A DNA stretch of 64,000 bases from Chondromyces crocatus (GCF_001189295.1 NZ_CP012159.1:186001-250000), one strand, 5' to 3'; positions 27,401-36,295 are shown, counted from the first letter of the stretch. Numbers and translations are program-made. The notes: a model not told the origin generated them from the sequence alone.

Positions 27401-27554
27401 CTCGCGCCGCCGCTCGGCCGAGGTCGCCTCCGAGGGCACCACCGCCTTCTCGCGCCGCGCCTCCACGTCCCCGCCGCCGCCGAGCGCGCCGCCCGGGAGC
27501 GGCAGAAACAACTCCAGCCTGCGTCCCCCCCCTGCCAACGGGAGGAAACCGTGA
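24471..27554 (+). CDS. Ser/Thr protein kinase with HEAT-like C-terminus
   Basis: A 1,027-residue protein. The kinase domain (about 30-295) is complete: GIGGMAAVF (38-46), AALKVL with Lys59, HRDLKPAN (153-160), DFG (173-175) and MAPEQ (199-203). Residues about 340-500 form a second module (RQYGFSHPYVARGLASVL, GAFLVGGQPVWQPDR and GIRSIQLKPGLTDLELRDF) that resembles modules in other delta-proteobacterial proteins, and a similar one is seen in the next gene. HEAT-like helices follow to the end, interrupted at about 788-816 by a DPRD/RDLR low-complexity repeat. No membrane helix is seen. The stop overlaps the next start (GTGA). Target unknown. Confidence 0.9.
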   Translation: MAHPTTIQPPSEPTLIDAAAVRVGTMLDASWTLDELLGIGGMAAVFSATHTSGRRAALKVLHTALTPDIDTRERFLREGQVANQLEHPGRVRVLGEGISDRGEPFLIMELLIGTTLRRLLRRQGTSLPLEQALAVFDAVLDLLEHCHDVGIIHRDLKPANVFITADGEVKVLDFGFAQQGELDRRMTRVGHTYGTPAFMAPEQAMGLGTVDGRADLWSTGACMYNALSGKPVRKGRTEAEAYLLAATQPAPSLARAAPQLPVEVVAFVDRALSFDRTRRFQTATAMRAELRALLSAHAAGKLTPGTPLRGPGVIVRANDMLTEGDGGGPKDGGPTREETAVRVATVWKQLASVLGSARQYGFSHPYVARGLASVLDEITRVFAEDPAGVRWDVAPGAFLVGGQPVWQPDRAPLDRIPFQLFADGIRSIQLKPGLTDLELRDFAAILLRDRAFGSDEDSITALWDRRFDHIAYLAVDSFMEGDPLSIDEASLDLCRGLARIDGLWNEDSLEGRVMQRNLEHSLRDGASPTAARTAAALGVVDRVTIATLGAQIALPFEQWRDRFLDAFVDAYLEAARRGDAPSLLAALSEWTSDQISLHNLALAFEVHAALRRAFSVRAEGRVDGLPGTLPGVHRALTATMFPAASLRAVLEELTTYGPDEPLSSDEAGYGRQAAGLPPPPPPVAPGVAEGLALALEALPDGALFVAACDGYGRVQSERVREVLLGFLNRWLPGREAELAELLPRAPVVHALTILRLLSSLRTAEAAIALEAGLGSPHLEVRVSTLALLPDATRDPRDARDPRDPRDLRDPRDLRDPRDSRAELDGQGTSGRTGTGERVREELQRMLDEPQATARLEALRTIGRLGLLAAGPTLVRHIQAQSFHERATEERREWLETVVRLNPARAERLAIELLERRHLLPSEAIEQTREIAARVLATFASSEEALASVKEATKPRWGSNPAVRDAAARAVPLIAARLSRRRSAEVASEGTTAFSRRASTSPPPPSAPPGSGRNNSSLRPPPANGRKP

Positions 27555-30500
27555 GCACCGGACAGTCCCGCTTCGACGCCCCCAGCAGCGGCGCCGGTGA
27601 CGTACGTCGGGTCGCCGCGGCTGCGGCCGTGCAGGGCCTCTACCGCGTCGTGAAGGCGTGCCTCCTGCACCACGACGGCAACCAGGCCGTCGCCACCCTC
27701 ATCCCCGCCGCCTGCGGCGCGATCTCCGACCTCTGCGCCGTCGCGGGCGTCGACGCCGTCTCCTTCGTCTTCGCGGACGAGGGCATCTTCGTCAACGGCC
27801 AGGTCCTCCGCACCTCGCGCGAGGGCTACGACACCGCGCGCGAGCTGGGTGCCTTGCTGAACGGCTGCGGCCTCAACGAGATCACCCTCGACAAGACCGT
27901 CGCCCGCGCCGATCTCGCCGTCTTCGCGCGCATGCTCGCCGACGCCCAGCGCGACCGCGGCGGCGCCGAGCGCCTCATTCGCACCGAGCTGCGCGGCATC
28001 CGCGCCCGCAGCGTCCCCTCCCCCATGGGCGGCGGCAACGCGGTGCCCGATCTCCCCCTGCTCACCCGCTCCATCCGCGCTTACGCCGCCTCCATCCTCG
28101 TCATGCGCACCGCGCAAGGCGAACTCCGGACCGGCGAAGAGGTCTCCCTCGACCGCGTGCGCCGCGTCGCGCAGAAGCTCGTCTCGCTGGTCGAAGAGGA
28201 CCCGACCCCACTCCTCTCGCTCGCCATCTCGAACGACTGGGATCCGGACGAAGCCGTCCTCTCCGTCTCCACCGCGGTGGCCGCGCTCGCCATCGCGCGC
28301 CAGCTCACCGTCGAGCGACGCGCCCTCTCCGCGCTCGCCACCGCCGCCTTGCTCTACGACGCAGGCCGCCGCCGCCTCTTGCGCCCCGCCTCCCGCCTCC
28401 CGCACGCGCGCGCGCCCCGGGCCGAGGAGCGGCGCGTCTCGTCGTCTCCCCCGAGCGCGGCCGACCTGCCGCCGAGGAGCCGCATCCCCTCCTCGGTCCC
28501 GGCGCCTGCGAGCGTCGCCACCCGCACCTCGCTCCCGCCGCCGAGCCTCGACCGCGCGCTCGACGACGACGAACTCCACCGCCTCCCCGCCAGCGCCGCC
28601 GCCGCACTCACCGCGCTCGGCAAGCTGCACACCCCCTCCATGGCGAGGACGGTGATCCTCTACGAAGCGCTGGCGCTCCGCCCGTCCGCGCGGCGCATCC
28701 AGCTCTACGGCGGCCGCCGCGCTCCCACGCTGCTCGCGCGCGTCCTCTGCGTCGCCCGCGCCTTCACCGAGCTGCGCGCCATCCCCCCCCTCGGCGCCGG
28801 CGCCGCCCCGCGCACCTCGCTCGACGAGGTGTTCCTCCGCCTCCTCGACCACTGCCAGCCCGCGCCGATCACGACGAGCATCTCGCCCTCGGAGCTCTCC
28901 GCGTCGAGCATCCCTCCCTCCGGGCCCATCTCGTACGGCAGCGTGCCCCCGAGCTTCGGTCCCACCGGCACCTTGCCACCCGGTTTCGGTCCCACCGGCA
29001 CCGTGCCTCCCGGCTTCGGCACGTCCGGGACCGTTCCCCCTGGCTTTTCCCCGTCGAGCCACCCCACCGCCGGCATGTCTCCCTCGGGCGTCCCGCTGTC
29101 GGGCCTCTCGCCTTCGGGCGGCCCGACATCGAGCATGTCGCCCGGTGGCATCTCCGTACCGAGCATCGCCCCGTTGAGCCATGCCTCGCAGAGCGGCTGG
29201 GGCACCACCGAGCGCACCCTCGTCAAGCTGCTCCTCGGTGCTCTCGGCTTCCTGCCCACCGGCACGCTGGTCGAGCTGAGCACCGCGGAGATCGCCGTGG
29301 TCATCACGGCCCCCGAGCACCCCGCCCGCATGGCCACCCCCCGTGTACGCGTGCTCTACGACGCCACCGGCGCCCTCCTCGAACAGCCCTTCGAAGTCGA
29401 TCTCGCCGCCCGCACCGACGACGAGCCCACACGCACCCTCGTCCGCATCGTCGATGCCGATCTCGGCCAGGCCCGGGTGCTCCGCGCCGCGCTCGCAGGC
29501 GTCTCCGCCCCGCCCGCGTCCACGCGCCTGCGCATCCCGGGCCCGCGCGCGCCGCTGCCGCCCCTCGCCACCTGGCCGTCGCCGCTGCAAGCGCAGGCTT
29601 CCCGCCCACCCCTCTCGCAAGCACAGCCGATCCAGCCGCCTCCCTCGTCCGGACGCAAGCGTGGCGCCTTGCCGACCGACGCCGAGACCCCCGCCGCGCC
29701 CGCCGTCTCTCCCCCGTCCGTCGACCTTGCCCGACGCCTCGAGCGCGCAGGCCGCGCCACCCCCGCCACCGGCGAGGACAGGATCCCCCCCAGCGCCCAG
29801 GCCGTGACGGCCGCCTGGCTCGGCCGCCCTCTCACCTCACCGCGCCCCGAGGCGCCCTCCGAGATCCCCCGCAGCATCCGCCGTCCACCGCCCGTCGACC
29901 GCGTGGCGCTGCGCGAGAAGCTCCGCAGCGAGAACCTCAACTCCACCCTGCCGCCGCCCCCGGGCGAGATGGATCACCCCATCGTCCCGCCCCCGCCGCG
30001 CCTCCCCACCGAGTCCGCCCGCCCTGCGCAGGTGGGTCCACGCGGCGCCCCGCTGTCCCCCTTCTTGTCCACGCTCTCGAGGGACGCGCGCTCGCGTCCA
30101 CCGTCGCTGGGCCGCACGAACAACGCCGCGCCCCCCTCCACGCTCGCGCCCGCAGCGCCACCGCACGCGCCCCTTGCCCCGAGCCCCGCGTCGTCGAGCA
30201 TGTCGTCGCCCCCTCACAGCGCGGCGCTACCGCACGGCGCAGCGCTCACGCATGGCGCAGCACCGACCCAGGGAGCCTCGACGACCTACGGCGCGTCGAC
30301 GATTTACGGCGCGTCAACGACCTACGGCACCTCGACGACCTACGGCGCGGCCTCACCCCACATCACCCTGTCGAGGTCCGGTGCTCCGGACGACGACGTC
30401 GAGGCCGATCCCTACTCGCGCGGTCGCCGCCCCGATCAGCGCGCCGAGCTGCTCGACGACGCAGACACCTGGTCGGACGACAGCCCCACCATCGCGCCGC

Positions 30501-31039
30501 CTCCGGTGCGCTCGACCGCAGCACCACCTCCCCTGCAAGCCACCGCGGGACCGCCAGCGCCGCTCTCCACCGCGATGCCGCCGGCGCCCCTCTCCACCGC
30601 GATGCCCCCAGCGCCTCCCTCGACGCGCCGCGAGGGCTACGAAGGCTCCATCCCTCCCGCCCCGCCCACCTGGCCCGCGGCCCTCGACGACATCACGCCC
30701 GAGACCACGGGCTGGCCCGACTTCGACGATCTGCCCACCGCCGAGCCCCCTGGCGTCTTCCCTGCGCCGCCGCCCTCCCGACCCGGGCGCGAGGTCCACG
30801 GGTACATCTCTCGGCGCCCTGATCCGCGCCAGGAGCCGGACGAGGACGAGGCCCCCTGGACCGACCGGCTGCCCACCCTCGACCCACTGCCCGTCTCGAC
30901 CGGCGCGCGCGATCGCTTGCTCGCCGAGTACCTCGCCGAGGTCGAGAACGCAGGCGCTCCCTCCTCGCGGAGCCCGCGGGGGCTCGCCTCGCGCCTGTCG
31001 AGGGACGACATCCCGCCGTCGAGCCGCCACGGCCGTTGA
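27551..31039 (+). CDS. Long Pro-rich protein with degenerate HD-like domain
   Basis: A 1,162-residue protein. The N-terminus (about 20-150: LYRVVKACLLHHDGNQAV, FADEGIFVNGQVLRTS and GLNEITLDKTVARADLAVFA) resembles the second module of the upstream kinase. A segment similar to HD domains follows: ALAIARQLTVERRALSAL and ALLYDAGR with Tyr-Asp at 269-270, where an active HD enzyme has His-Asp, so catalysis is doubtful. Another helical region (about 345-470) could be the rest of an HD-GYP fold, but no GYP motif is seen. Pro/Ser-rich sequence fills most of the second half, including PPGFGPTGTV repeats and TYGASTTYGAST. GTG start overlaps the kinase stop; they are almost certainly co-translated. Confidence 0.78.
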   Translation: MSTGQSRFDAPSSGAGDVRRVAAAAAVQGLYRVVKACLLHHDGNQAVATLIPAACGAISDLCAVAGVDAVSFVFADEGIFVNGQVLRTSREGYDTARELGALLNGCGLNEITLDKTVARADLAVFARMLADAQRDRGGAERLIRTELRGIRARSVPSPMGGGNAVPDLPLLTRSIRAYAASILVMRTAQGELRTGEEVSLDRVRRVAQKLVSLVEEDPTPLLSLAISNDWDPDEAVLSVSTAVAALAIARQLTVERRALSALATAALLYDAGRRRLLRPASRLPHARAPRAEERRVSSSPPSAADLPPRSRIPSSVPAPASVATRTSLPPPSLDRALDDDELHRLPASAAAALTALGKLHTPSMARTVILYEALALRPSARRIQLYGGRRAPTLLARVLCVARAFTELRAIPPLGAGAAPRTSLDEVFLRLLDHCQPAPITTSISPSELSASSIPPSGPISYGSVPPSFGPTGTLPPGFGPTGTVPPGFGTSGTVPPGFSPSSHPTAGMSPSGVPLSGLSPSGGPTSSMSPGGISVPSIAPLSHASQSGWGTTERTLVKLLLGALGFLPTGTLVELSTAEIAVVITAPEHPARMATPRVRVLYDATGALLEQPFEVDLAARTDDEPTRTLVRIVDADLGQARVLRAALAGVSAPPASTRLRIPGPRAPLPPLATWPSPLQAQASRPPLSQAQPIQPPPSSGRKRGALPTDAETPAAPAVSPPSVDLARRLERAGRATPATGEDRIPPSAQAVTAAWLGRPLTSPRPEAPSEIPRSIRRPPPVDRVALREKLRSENLNSTLPPPPGEMDHPIVPPPPRLPTESARPAQVGPRGAPLSPFLSTLSRDARSRPPSLGRTNNAAPPSTLAPAAPPHAPLAPSPASSSMSSPPHSAALPHGAALTHGAAPTQGASTTYGASTIYGASTTYGTSTTYGAASPHITLSRSGAPDDDVEADPYSRGRRPDQRAELLDDADTWSDDSPTIAPPPVRSTAAPPPLQATAGPPAPLSTAMPPAPLSTAMPPAPPSTRREGYEGSIPPAPPTWPAALDDITPETTGWPDFDDLPTAEPPGVFPAPPPSRPGREVHGYISRRPDPRQEPDEDEAPWTDRLPTLDPLPVSTGARDRLLAEYLAEVENAGAPSSRSPRGLASRLSRDDIPPSSRHGR

Positions 31040-31136
31040 AGCGCGCTGCGCCCCCGCCGCGCCGCGCCCAGGCACAGAGGAATCCGCACTCACACGACCT
31101 TTGCAGCCCAGTTGGACCTGTGGCACCAGGCCCTTC

Positions 31137-32792
31137 ATGTTGCGGCAAGTCACCTCGTTAACGCTTCTCGTCGTCGGAACCTTCTTCTTGCTGGGCTGTG
31201 CGGCCAACCGCGCTCCCCTCACCTCGCCCGCGCAGGGGGGGCCGACGTGGACCGAGTTCCGCTCGGCGCACTTCACCGTCTTCACCGATCTGGACGTCGA
31301 GGAGGCGCGCATCCGGCTGGCTCATTTCGAGCAGCTCTACGAAGCCCTCGAACATCTGCTCCAGCCGCCTGCCGACGCCACCCCGACCCCGCTCCGTGTC
31401 GTCGTCTTCGACCGCGACAAGGACTTCGCCGCCCTCGTCGGCCCCGACCACAACGTGGGCGCCTATCACAAGCGCGGCAGCGTCCTGGAGCTGGATCCCA
31501 GCAGCACCCTGGTGATGCACGGCGCCGATCTGGACGACGAGACGCAGGAGGTGTTCCTGCACGAACTCACCCACCAGTTCCTCGCCTTGCGCTTCGGACC
31601 CTTGCCGACGTGGCTGAACGAAGGCCTCGCCCAGTACTACGAGACGCTCCGCATCGAGGGAAACCAGATCTCGCTTGGCGCGCCAGGTGCGCACGACTTC
31701 TCCGAACAGCCGCACATCTGGACCTCCTGGCGGGGCAACCTGATCCAGACCCAGATTCCCGCGACCTGGGCGCCCACGGTCTGGGATCTCGTCCACAGCG
31801 ACAGAGGGAGCTTCTACGGGCTCTCTTCCAGGCCCGAGAAGCCGGAAGAGCTGCAGAAGCGGAGCGTCACCCACTACACCGCGGCCTGGAAGTTCGTCCA
31901 TCTGCTCAGCAACGGTCCGGACGCGACCTACCGCTCCCGCTTCGACGCGATGCTGGGTGCGCTCCAGGCGGGGACACGCCCGCGTGAAGCCTTCCTGGAG
32001 CAGTACGGCGGAGACCTGCCCCGGCTCCAGGCCGACTATCAGCGCTACCTCACGCAGGCGCGCCTGAGCCGACGTCACGCCACACTGCCGCCACCGAAGC
32101 CGAGGGCGCCTGCAGCTCAGCGCGTGCTGGAGGAGGCAGAGGTCCACCTCGTGTGGGCGCACGCCGTCTACTCCGACAGCAAGGAGGCGATGCAGCTCTA
32201 CCGGCAGCGGCTGGACGCAGCGCTCGCCGCAAGCCCCGACCATCCGGAAACCGCGCTGCGCCGCGGGATTTTCTTCTTCCACCAGGACCAGTTCGACGAG
32301 GCGGAGCGCGAGATCGCGCGAGGTCTGAAGGCCCGGCCCGAGCATCCGGACCTGATCATGGCGACCCTTCTGATCCAGGACGGGCGACCTACCGACGCGA
32401 AGACCGGAGGACCTTCGGCCGAGTCGTCGGAGCTCGTCGCACGGCTCGCGCGCACCGCGACCTCGGGGGTTCAGCTCGCGCTGGCAGGCTTCTTCATGGG
32501 CAGGCAAGGCCAGGTCGAAGAGGGGCTCCGCATGGTGGAACGCGCCGTGGCCAAGGCCCCCCTCTGCTACTCCTGCAAGCGCTATCAGGCTGCACTGCTC
32601 GCGAGCCTGGGTCGGTACGATGAGGCCCTCGCGGCCATGGAGCGAGCCCTGGGCATCTCGCCCGAGTCCGCCGGCATGAAGGACCTCATGCAGCAACGCG
32701 CGCAGATCCTCGACCAGAAAGAGCGTGCCGCCACGAAACCCGCCGCACCAGCCGCAGCTCCGGACGCGCAGGCGCCCACGTCGACGCCCTGA
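31137..32792 (+). CDS. Zinc-peptidase-like TPR lipoprotein
   Basis: A 551-residue lipoprotein. The signal peptide ends in LLGC (Cys21). Residues about 35-300 resemble DUF1570 / peptidase MA-like proteins: FRSAHFTVFTDLD, then FLHELTHQFLALRFG (HExxH at 142-146) and WLNEGLAQYYETL with Glu162, the third ligand of gluzincins. TPR-like helices follow (about 345-540), including FHQDQFDEAEREIARGLKA and LASLGRYDEALAAMERALG. A Pro/Ala tail ends the protein. It may process or scaffold periplasmic proteins. The ATG at 31137 is chosen from the signal peptide; the longer frame upstream runs through the previous gene in another frame. Confidence 0.85.
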   Translation: MLRQVTSLTLLVVGTFFLLGCAANRAPLTSPAQGGPTWTEFRSAHFTVFTDLDVEEARIRLAHFEQLYEALEHLLQPPADATPTPLRVVVFDRDKDFAALVGPDHNVGAYHKRGSVLELDPSSTLVMHGADLDDETQEVFLHELTHQFLALRFGPLPTWLNEGLAQYYETLRIEGNQISLGAPGAHDFSEQPHIWTSWRGNLIQTQIPATWAPTVWDLVHSDRGSFYGLSSRPEKPEELQKRSVTHYTAAWKFVHLLSNGPDATYRSRFDAMLGALQAGTRPREAFLEQYGGDLPRLQADYQRYLTQARLSRRHATLPPPKPRAPAAQRVLEEAEVHLVWAHAVYSDSKEAMQLYRQRLDAALAASPDHPETALRRGIFFFHQDQFDEAEREIARGLKARPEHPDLIMATLLIQDGRPTDAKTGGPSAESSELVARLARTATSGVQLALAGFFMGRQGQVEEGLRMVERAVAKAPLCYSCKRYQAALLASLGRYDEALAAMERALGISPESAGMKDLMQQRAQILDQKERAATKPAAPAAAPDAQAPTSTP

Positions 32793-32962
32793 CCCCCCAC
32801 CTCGCACAGACGGCAACAGAACCAAAGGCGCCGGGCGCATTGCCGCACGACACGAACTCGTCGGCGGCAATGCAGCCCGGGTGAAGCGCTCGACGCAACC
32901 TCACGCCCCAGCGGCGACGCTCGGCGCAACTTCACGCTTCAGCAGAAGCGCTCAGCGCAACC

Positions 32963-33817
32963 TCACACGGCAGCGGAGACGCTCTGCGGCGACGGGTCCT
33001 CGTCCGCGTCCACGAGGGTCGCGTCGGCGTCCTCGTCTTCCGCGTCCGCCTCGTCGATCACGTCGGCCTCCTCCGCGCCGACGAGCGCCACGGCCTTCGT
33101 CTGCTCGACGGCCTCCTCGCCTTCCTCTTCCTGGTCGTTGCCCTCGCTGGGCTTCGACCCGCGGAGGAAGAAGGACTCGACGAAGTCCCGCTGACCGGGG
33201 AACCGCGCCCCGAGCAGGCGGTGCGTCTTCTCCAGTTCGAGCCGCAGGCGCGTCTTGGCGACGACCTCCGCCGAGCGCCCCATGCTCCAGGTGGCGCGCG
33301 ACGACTTGCTGGCGTCGAGGGCCGCTTGCGCCCCGGTGGCCACGTCGCGAAGGCGCTGCACGAGCACGGGCTTCTCGGGGAAGTCCGCGATGAGGCCTTC
33401 GAGGCGTGTCGCCGCCTTCTCGGCCGCGAAGGGACGCTCGGCGATCTTCTTCCTGGTGATCGTGGCGCGCAGCTTCGGCAAGAACTCCCTCACCTGAGGG
33501 TGGTTCATCGAGCTGTGGCCCACCTTGAAGGTCACCATCGACTGCGCCTCTCCCGCCCTGCGCCGGAGCAACCTGAGCCAGGCGTTCTGCCGCGCCATGG
33601 TCATGGGGCGCGCGAACAGCACGTGCTGCTCGGTCGCGCGTGCCGCCGAGAGCAGGGTGTCGATCGATGATCGCATCGACGTCGCGAGGACCTCGATGGC
33701 CTCACGCTCGTCTTGCGACAGGTCGGGGAACTCGGACCACGCCACGAGCGAGGCCCAGGTGAAGCTGGCATACGAGACATGGGTCCACGAAGACGTGGAT
33801 TCGGCAGGTAAACGCAT
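32963..33817 (-). CDS. Hypothetical protein with acidic C-terminal tail
   Basis: A 284-residue protein with no family recognised. It is helical and basic over most of its length (WLRLLRRRAGEAQSMVTF, LPKLRATITRKKIAERPF and RLRLELEKTHRLLGARFPG) and ends in a strongly acidic region (about 225-275, EEEGEEAVEQ and DEADAEDEDADATLVD). No signal peptide or membrane helix. The opposite charges could allow self-association or nucleic acid binding. It is transcribed away from the 42-bp array. The 170-base gap before the stop (32793-32962) holds short CGCTC-AACCTCAC repeats and no gene. Confidence 0.62.
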   Translation of the reverse strand: MRLPAESTSSWTHVSYASFTWASLVAWSEFPDLSQDEREAIEVLATSMRSSIDTLLSAARATEQHVLFARPMTMARQNAWLRLLRRRAGEAQSMVTFKVGHSSMNHPQVREFLPKLRATITRKKIAERPFAAEKAATRLEGLIADFPEKPVLVQRLRDVATGAQAALDASKSSRATWSMGRSAEVVAKTRLRLELEKTHRLLGARFPGQRDFVESFFLRGSKPSEGNDQEEEGEEAVEQTKAVALVGAEEADVIDEADAEDEDADATLVDADEDPSPQSVSAAV

Positions 33818-33835
33818 GACGATATTTCTCCCGCT

Positions 33836-33857
33836 CCGGAACGTAAGAAATTTCCGG
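33836..33857. promoter_or_regulatory. Inverted repeat upstream of the gene at 33817
   Basis: CCGGAA, ten bases, then TTCCGG in AT-richer DNA, ending 19 bases upstream of the start codon on the minus strand. Its place suits an operator or a 5' hairpin. The evidence is positional only. Confidence 0.3.
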
Positions 33858-34000
33858 GCACTCTCACGCTAAGAACGAGCAAACGGACTGTCGAGGGGAG
33901 GGGGCGACGAAATTGGTTTTTTGTCACTCGGCCTCTCCGTGGTCTGCGATCTCGCTCGCGCCATCCCGGCGCCCCTCCGTCACCCGCACCCACGCCCGCC

Positions 34001-34258
34001 CGTCACCAAGGTCGCGGACGCCGTGCCGCTGCCTCGTTCACGCGTCACCAAGGTCGCGGACGCCGTGCCGCTGCCTTGTCCACGCGTCACCAAGGTCGCG
34101 GACGCCGTGCCGCTGCCTTGTCCACGCGTCACCAAGGTCGCGAGCGCCGTGCCGCTGCCTTGTTCACGCGTCACCAAGGTCGCGGACGCCGTGCCGCTGC
34201 CTTGTTCACACGTCACCAAGGTCGCTGTCGCCGTGCCGCTACCCTGTTCACGGTTCAC
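34001..34258. repeat. 42-bp tandem repeat, about six copies
   Basis: Units start at 34001, 34043, 34085, 34127, 34169 and 34211, exactly 42 bp apart, with the core CGTCACCAAGGTCGCGGACG. Because 42 is divisible by three, the frames stay open and one reads VTKVADAVPLPC repeats, but no start, signal or family supports a protein. The array sits between divergent genes (33817 minus, 34517 plus) in a 699-base gap that has no other gene. Confidence 0.92.
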
Positions 34259-34516
34259 TGACCCTCATGTCACGTGTCCGCTGCCCTGTTCACGCCTGAA
34301 GCGGCGCGCGCCAGCGCTTCCCGGGCGCCTCCCCCCCGCACGCCCGACCCGCGTCCACCGTTCCACCAGGCTCGTTCGCCCCCTCGAACTCCGCCCTTCT
34401 TCCGACGACGGACTGCTCCTGCCGACAGGGGCGCACCCTCCTCTGGTAAGCTCGGCATCGTCTCGGGGGCCCGGCGCTTGCAACACCGCCACGACCTCCC
34501 TCCTTCAAGGCTTCTC

Positions 34517-35224
34517 ATGCGCTTGCGCCATCTCGCTCCTCTCGGCGCCTTGCTGATCCTCCCGCTCGGGTTGATCACGGGCGGGTGTCCCGGCGACCCG
34601 GAGCCGCCTCCTCAGCCTCCCCCCACGCCGGATGGCGGACCCACGGGGTGCAAACTCGAACCCCTCGGCGACCCGACGGCGCCCATCGAGTTCGAGATCA
34701 TCGCCCTCGACCCCGAGTACCAGGCGTACCCGGTCAGCGACGGCGACGTGGTGCACAACCTCTTCCCGCCTCAGGGGGGGCGCGTCATCTTCGCCGGCGT
34801 CCGGGCGACGAACCTCGACCCCTGCGCCGTCCAGCTCGCGGGCGCGATCCGCGATCCGGTGAGCCAGCAGGCGCGGCCCGAGTCGCGCACCACGAACCTG
34901 AAGCCGCTCGGCGATGGCTGGGGCGCGAGCATCGAGAGCGACATCTCGACCTTCTCCAACATCCCGACCTGCCCCAACCAGTGGTCGTCGCGTGATCTCT
35001 ACGACGCCCCTTACGAACTGACCGTGCAGATCACCGAGCGCACTGGTCGCACCGCCTCGAAGACGGTGCAGGTGGTCCCGGTCTGCGAAGAGGCTGGCCT
35101 CATCGATGACTGCCGCTGCATGTGCAAGGGAGGCTACGTCCTCGGCGAGGCGTGCGCCCCCGGGTCGGGGAGCGGAGGGGGCAGCGGCGGCGCGGGGGGC
35201 GCAGACGGGGCTGGAGGAGGTTGA
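34517..35224 (+). CDS. Hypothetical lipoprotein, 235 aa
   Basis: The signal peptide (MRLRHLAPLGALLILPLGLI) ends in TGGC, a lipobox, then a Pro-rich spacer (PEPPPQPPPTPDGG). The rest is probably beta-rich (FEIIALDPEYQAYPV, GGRVIFAGVRATNLDPC and YELTVQITERTGRTASKTV), suggesting an Ig-like or similar domain, with Cys pairs (CRCMC near residue 200). The tail is Gly/Ser-rich. ATG at 34517; frames from 34274 have no support. No function is recognised. The following 186 bases to the next gene lack features. Confidence 0.75.
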   Translation: MRLRHLAPLGALLILPLGLITGGCPGDPEPPPQPPPTPDGGPTGCKLEPLGDPTAPIEFEIIALDPEYQAYPVSDGDVVHNLFPPQGGRVIFAGVRATNLDPCAVQLAGAIRDPVSQQARPESRTTNLKPLGDGWGASIESDISTFSNIPTCPNQWSSRDLYDAPYELTVQITERTGRTASKTVQVVPVCEEAGLIDDCRCMCKGGYVLGEACAPGSGSGGGSGGAGGADGAGGG

Positions 35225-35410
35225 GGCAAGGGCAACCCGTGAGCCCCTCCCCCGGCCACAGGGCGAGCGAGCGCCATGTCGGGCTCCAGCGACGCCCGAG
35301 GGGCCAGCAGGGGAAGAAGCTCGACCGTGAGCTGGTTCACTCCACGATATTGAAAGTCACTTGCTACAATCTGGTTCTCTGCTGATTGCTTCTGTTAGAG
35401 TGCGATCCCT

Positions 35411-36295
35411 ATGCATAGCTATCGATCTCTCTCGGCTCTTCTCGTCGCGGGCGCCATGCTCGTGGGAGCTTCCGCCTGTTCGTCGGACGACGACAACACG
35501 AACCCGAGCGGCAGCGGCGGTGGCGGGACCACCACGTCGACCACGGGGGACGGCGGCGGCGGCGGCGAACCCGGCACCGGCGGCAACAGCGCAGGCGGGG
35601 GTGGCAGCGGGCCGGTCAACGGCTGCACCGAGCCGACGGAGGTGCCCTGCGCCGACGAGGTCTTCCAGGCGCTGAACCTGCAGGACGACATCACGCCGGG
35701 CCTGATCGAGTCGCAGCCCGACGGCGCTGGCTTCACCTCGCTCATCAACGCCGTCGCGGGCGGGGCAATGAACCCGAACCCCGACTCGTACACGTACGGG
35801 AAGTTCACGGCGAACGGCCTGGAGAAGGTCGAGATCTCGGACGAGAACGCGATCGACTCGATGGACTGGGACATCGCGTTCCGGCGGGCCGTGATCCGGA
35901 TCAACAGCGGTAACTCGGGTCCGTCGTGCGTGACCGCAGCGCCGCTCGCGGGTACGTCGTACGACGATCTGACGGCGCTGCCGGCCTCGCTGCCGCAGGG
36001 GCGCACCGACACGTTCTACTCCGATGCCTGCGTGTTCCAGAGCGACGGCAGCGGTCAGCCCACGGCGCCTGGTACGGCACTCGCCTCGTTCTACGCATAC
36101 AACCAGACGACGCACTGCCTGGGCATGTCGAGCCAGGTGTACCTGCTGCAGCTCGCCGACAGCAGCTACGTGAAGCTGGTGGTGACGGCGTACTACTCGC
36201 CCGACGTGCAGGCGGAGTGCGACGCGGGCAACCCGCTGCCGCAGGGGCCGACGGGCTCGGGCAACTACCAGATCCGCTGGGCGTTCCTGCAGTGA
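35411..36295 (+). CDS. HmuY-like lipoprotein
   Basis: A 294-residue lipoprotein. The signal peptide ends at SACSS (Cys23) and is followed by a Gly/Ser/Thr-rich spacer (about 25-70). The domain resembles HmuY haem-binding proteins: YTYGKFTANGLEKVEISDENAI, then WDIAFRRAVIRINSGNSGPS and YKxxx-like late strands (YVKLVVTAYYS). HmuY in Bacteroidetes takes haem from host proteins; haem binding here is inference, as the ligand residues cannot be checked. The stop overlaps the GTG of the metalloprotease gene (GTGA). Confidence 0.72.
   Translation: MHSYRSLSALLVAGAMLVGASACSSDDDNTNPSGSGGGGTTTSTTGDGGGGGEPGTGGNSAGGGGSGPVNGCTEPTEVPCADEVFQALNLQDDITPGLIESQPDGAGFTSLINAVAGGAMNPNPDSYTYGKFTANGLEKVEISDENAIDSMDWDIAFRRAVIRINSGNSGPSCVTAAPLAGTSYDDLTALPASLPQGRTDTFYSDACVFQSDGSGQPTAPGTALASFYAYNQTTHCLGMSSQVYLLQLADSSYVKLVVTAYYSPDVQAECDAGNPLPQGPTGSGNYQIRWAFLQ

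Noticed and set aside
30174-31136. N-terminal extension of the zinc-peptidase-like lipoprotein
   Set aside because: This frame lies over the previous gene's coding DNA in another frame and the signal peptide begins at 31137.
34001-34258. A possible repeat protein with VTKVADAVPLPC units
   Set aside because: No start context, signal or family, and other frames are equally open because the unit is divisible by three.
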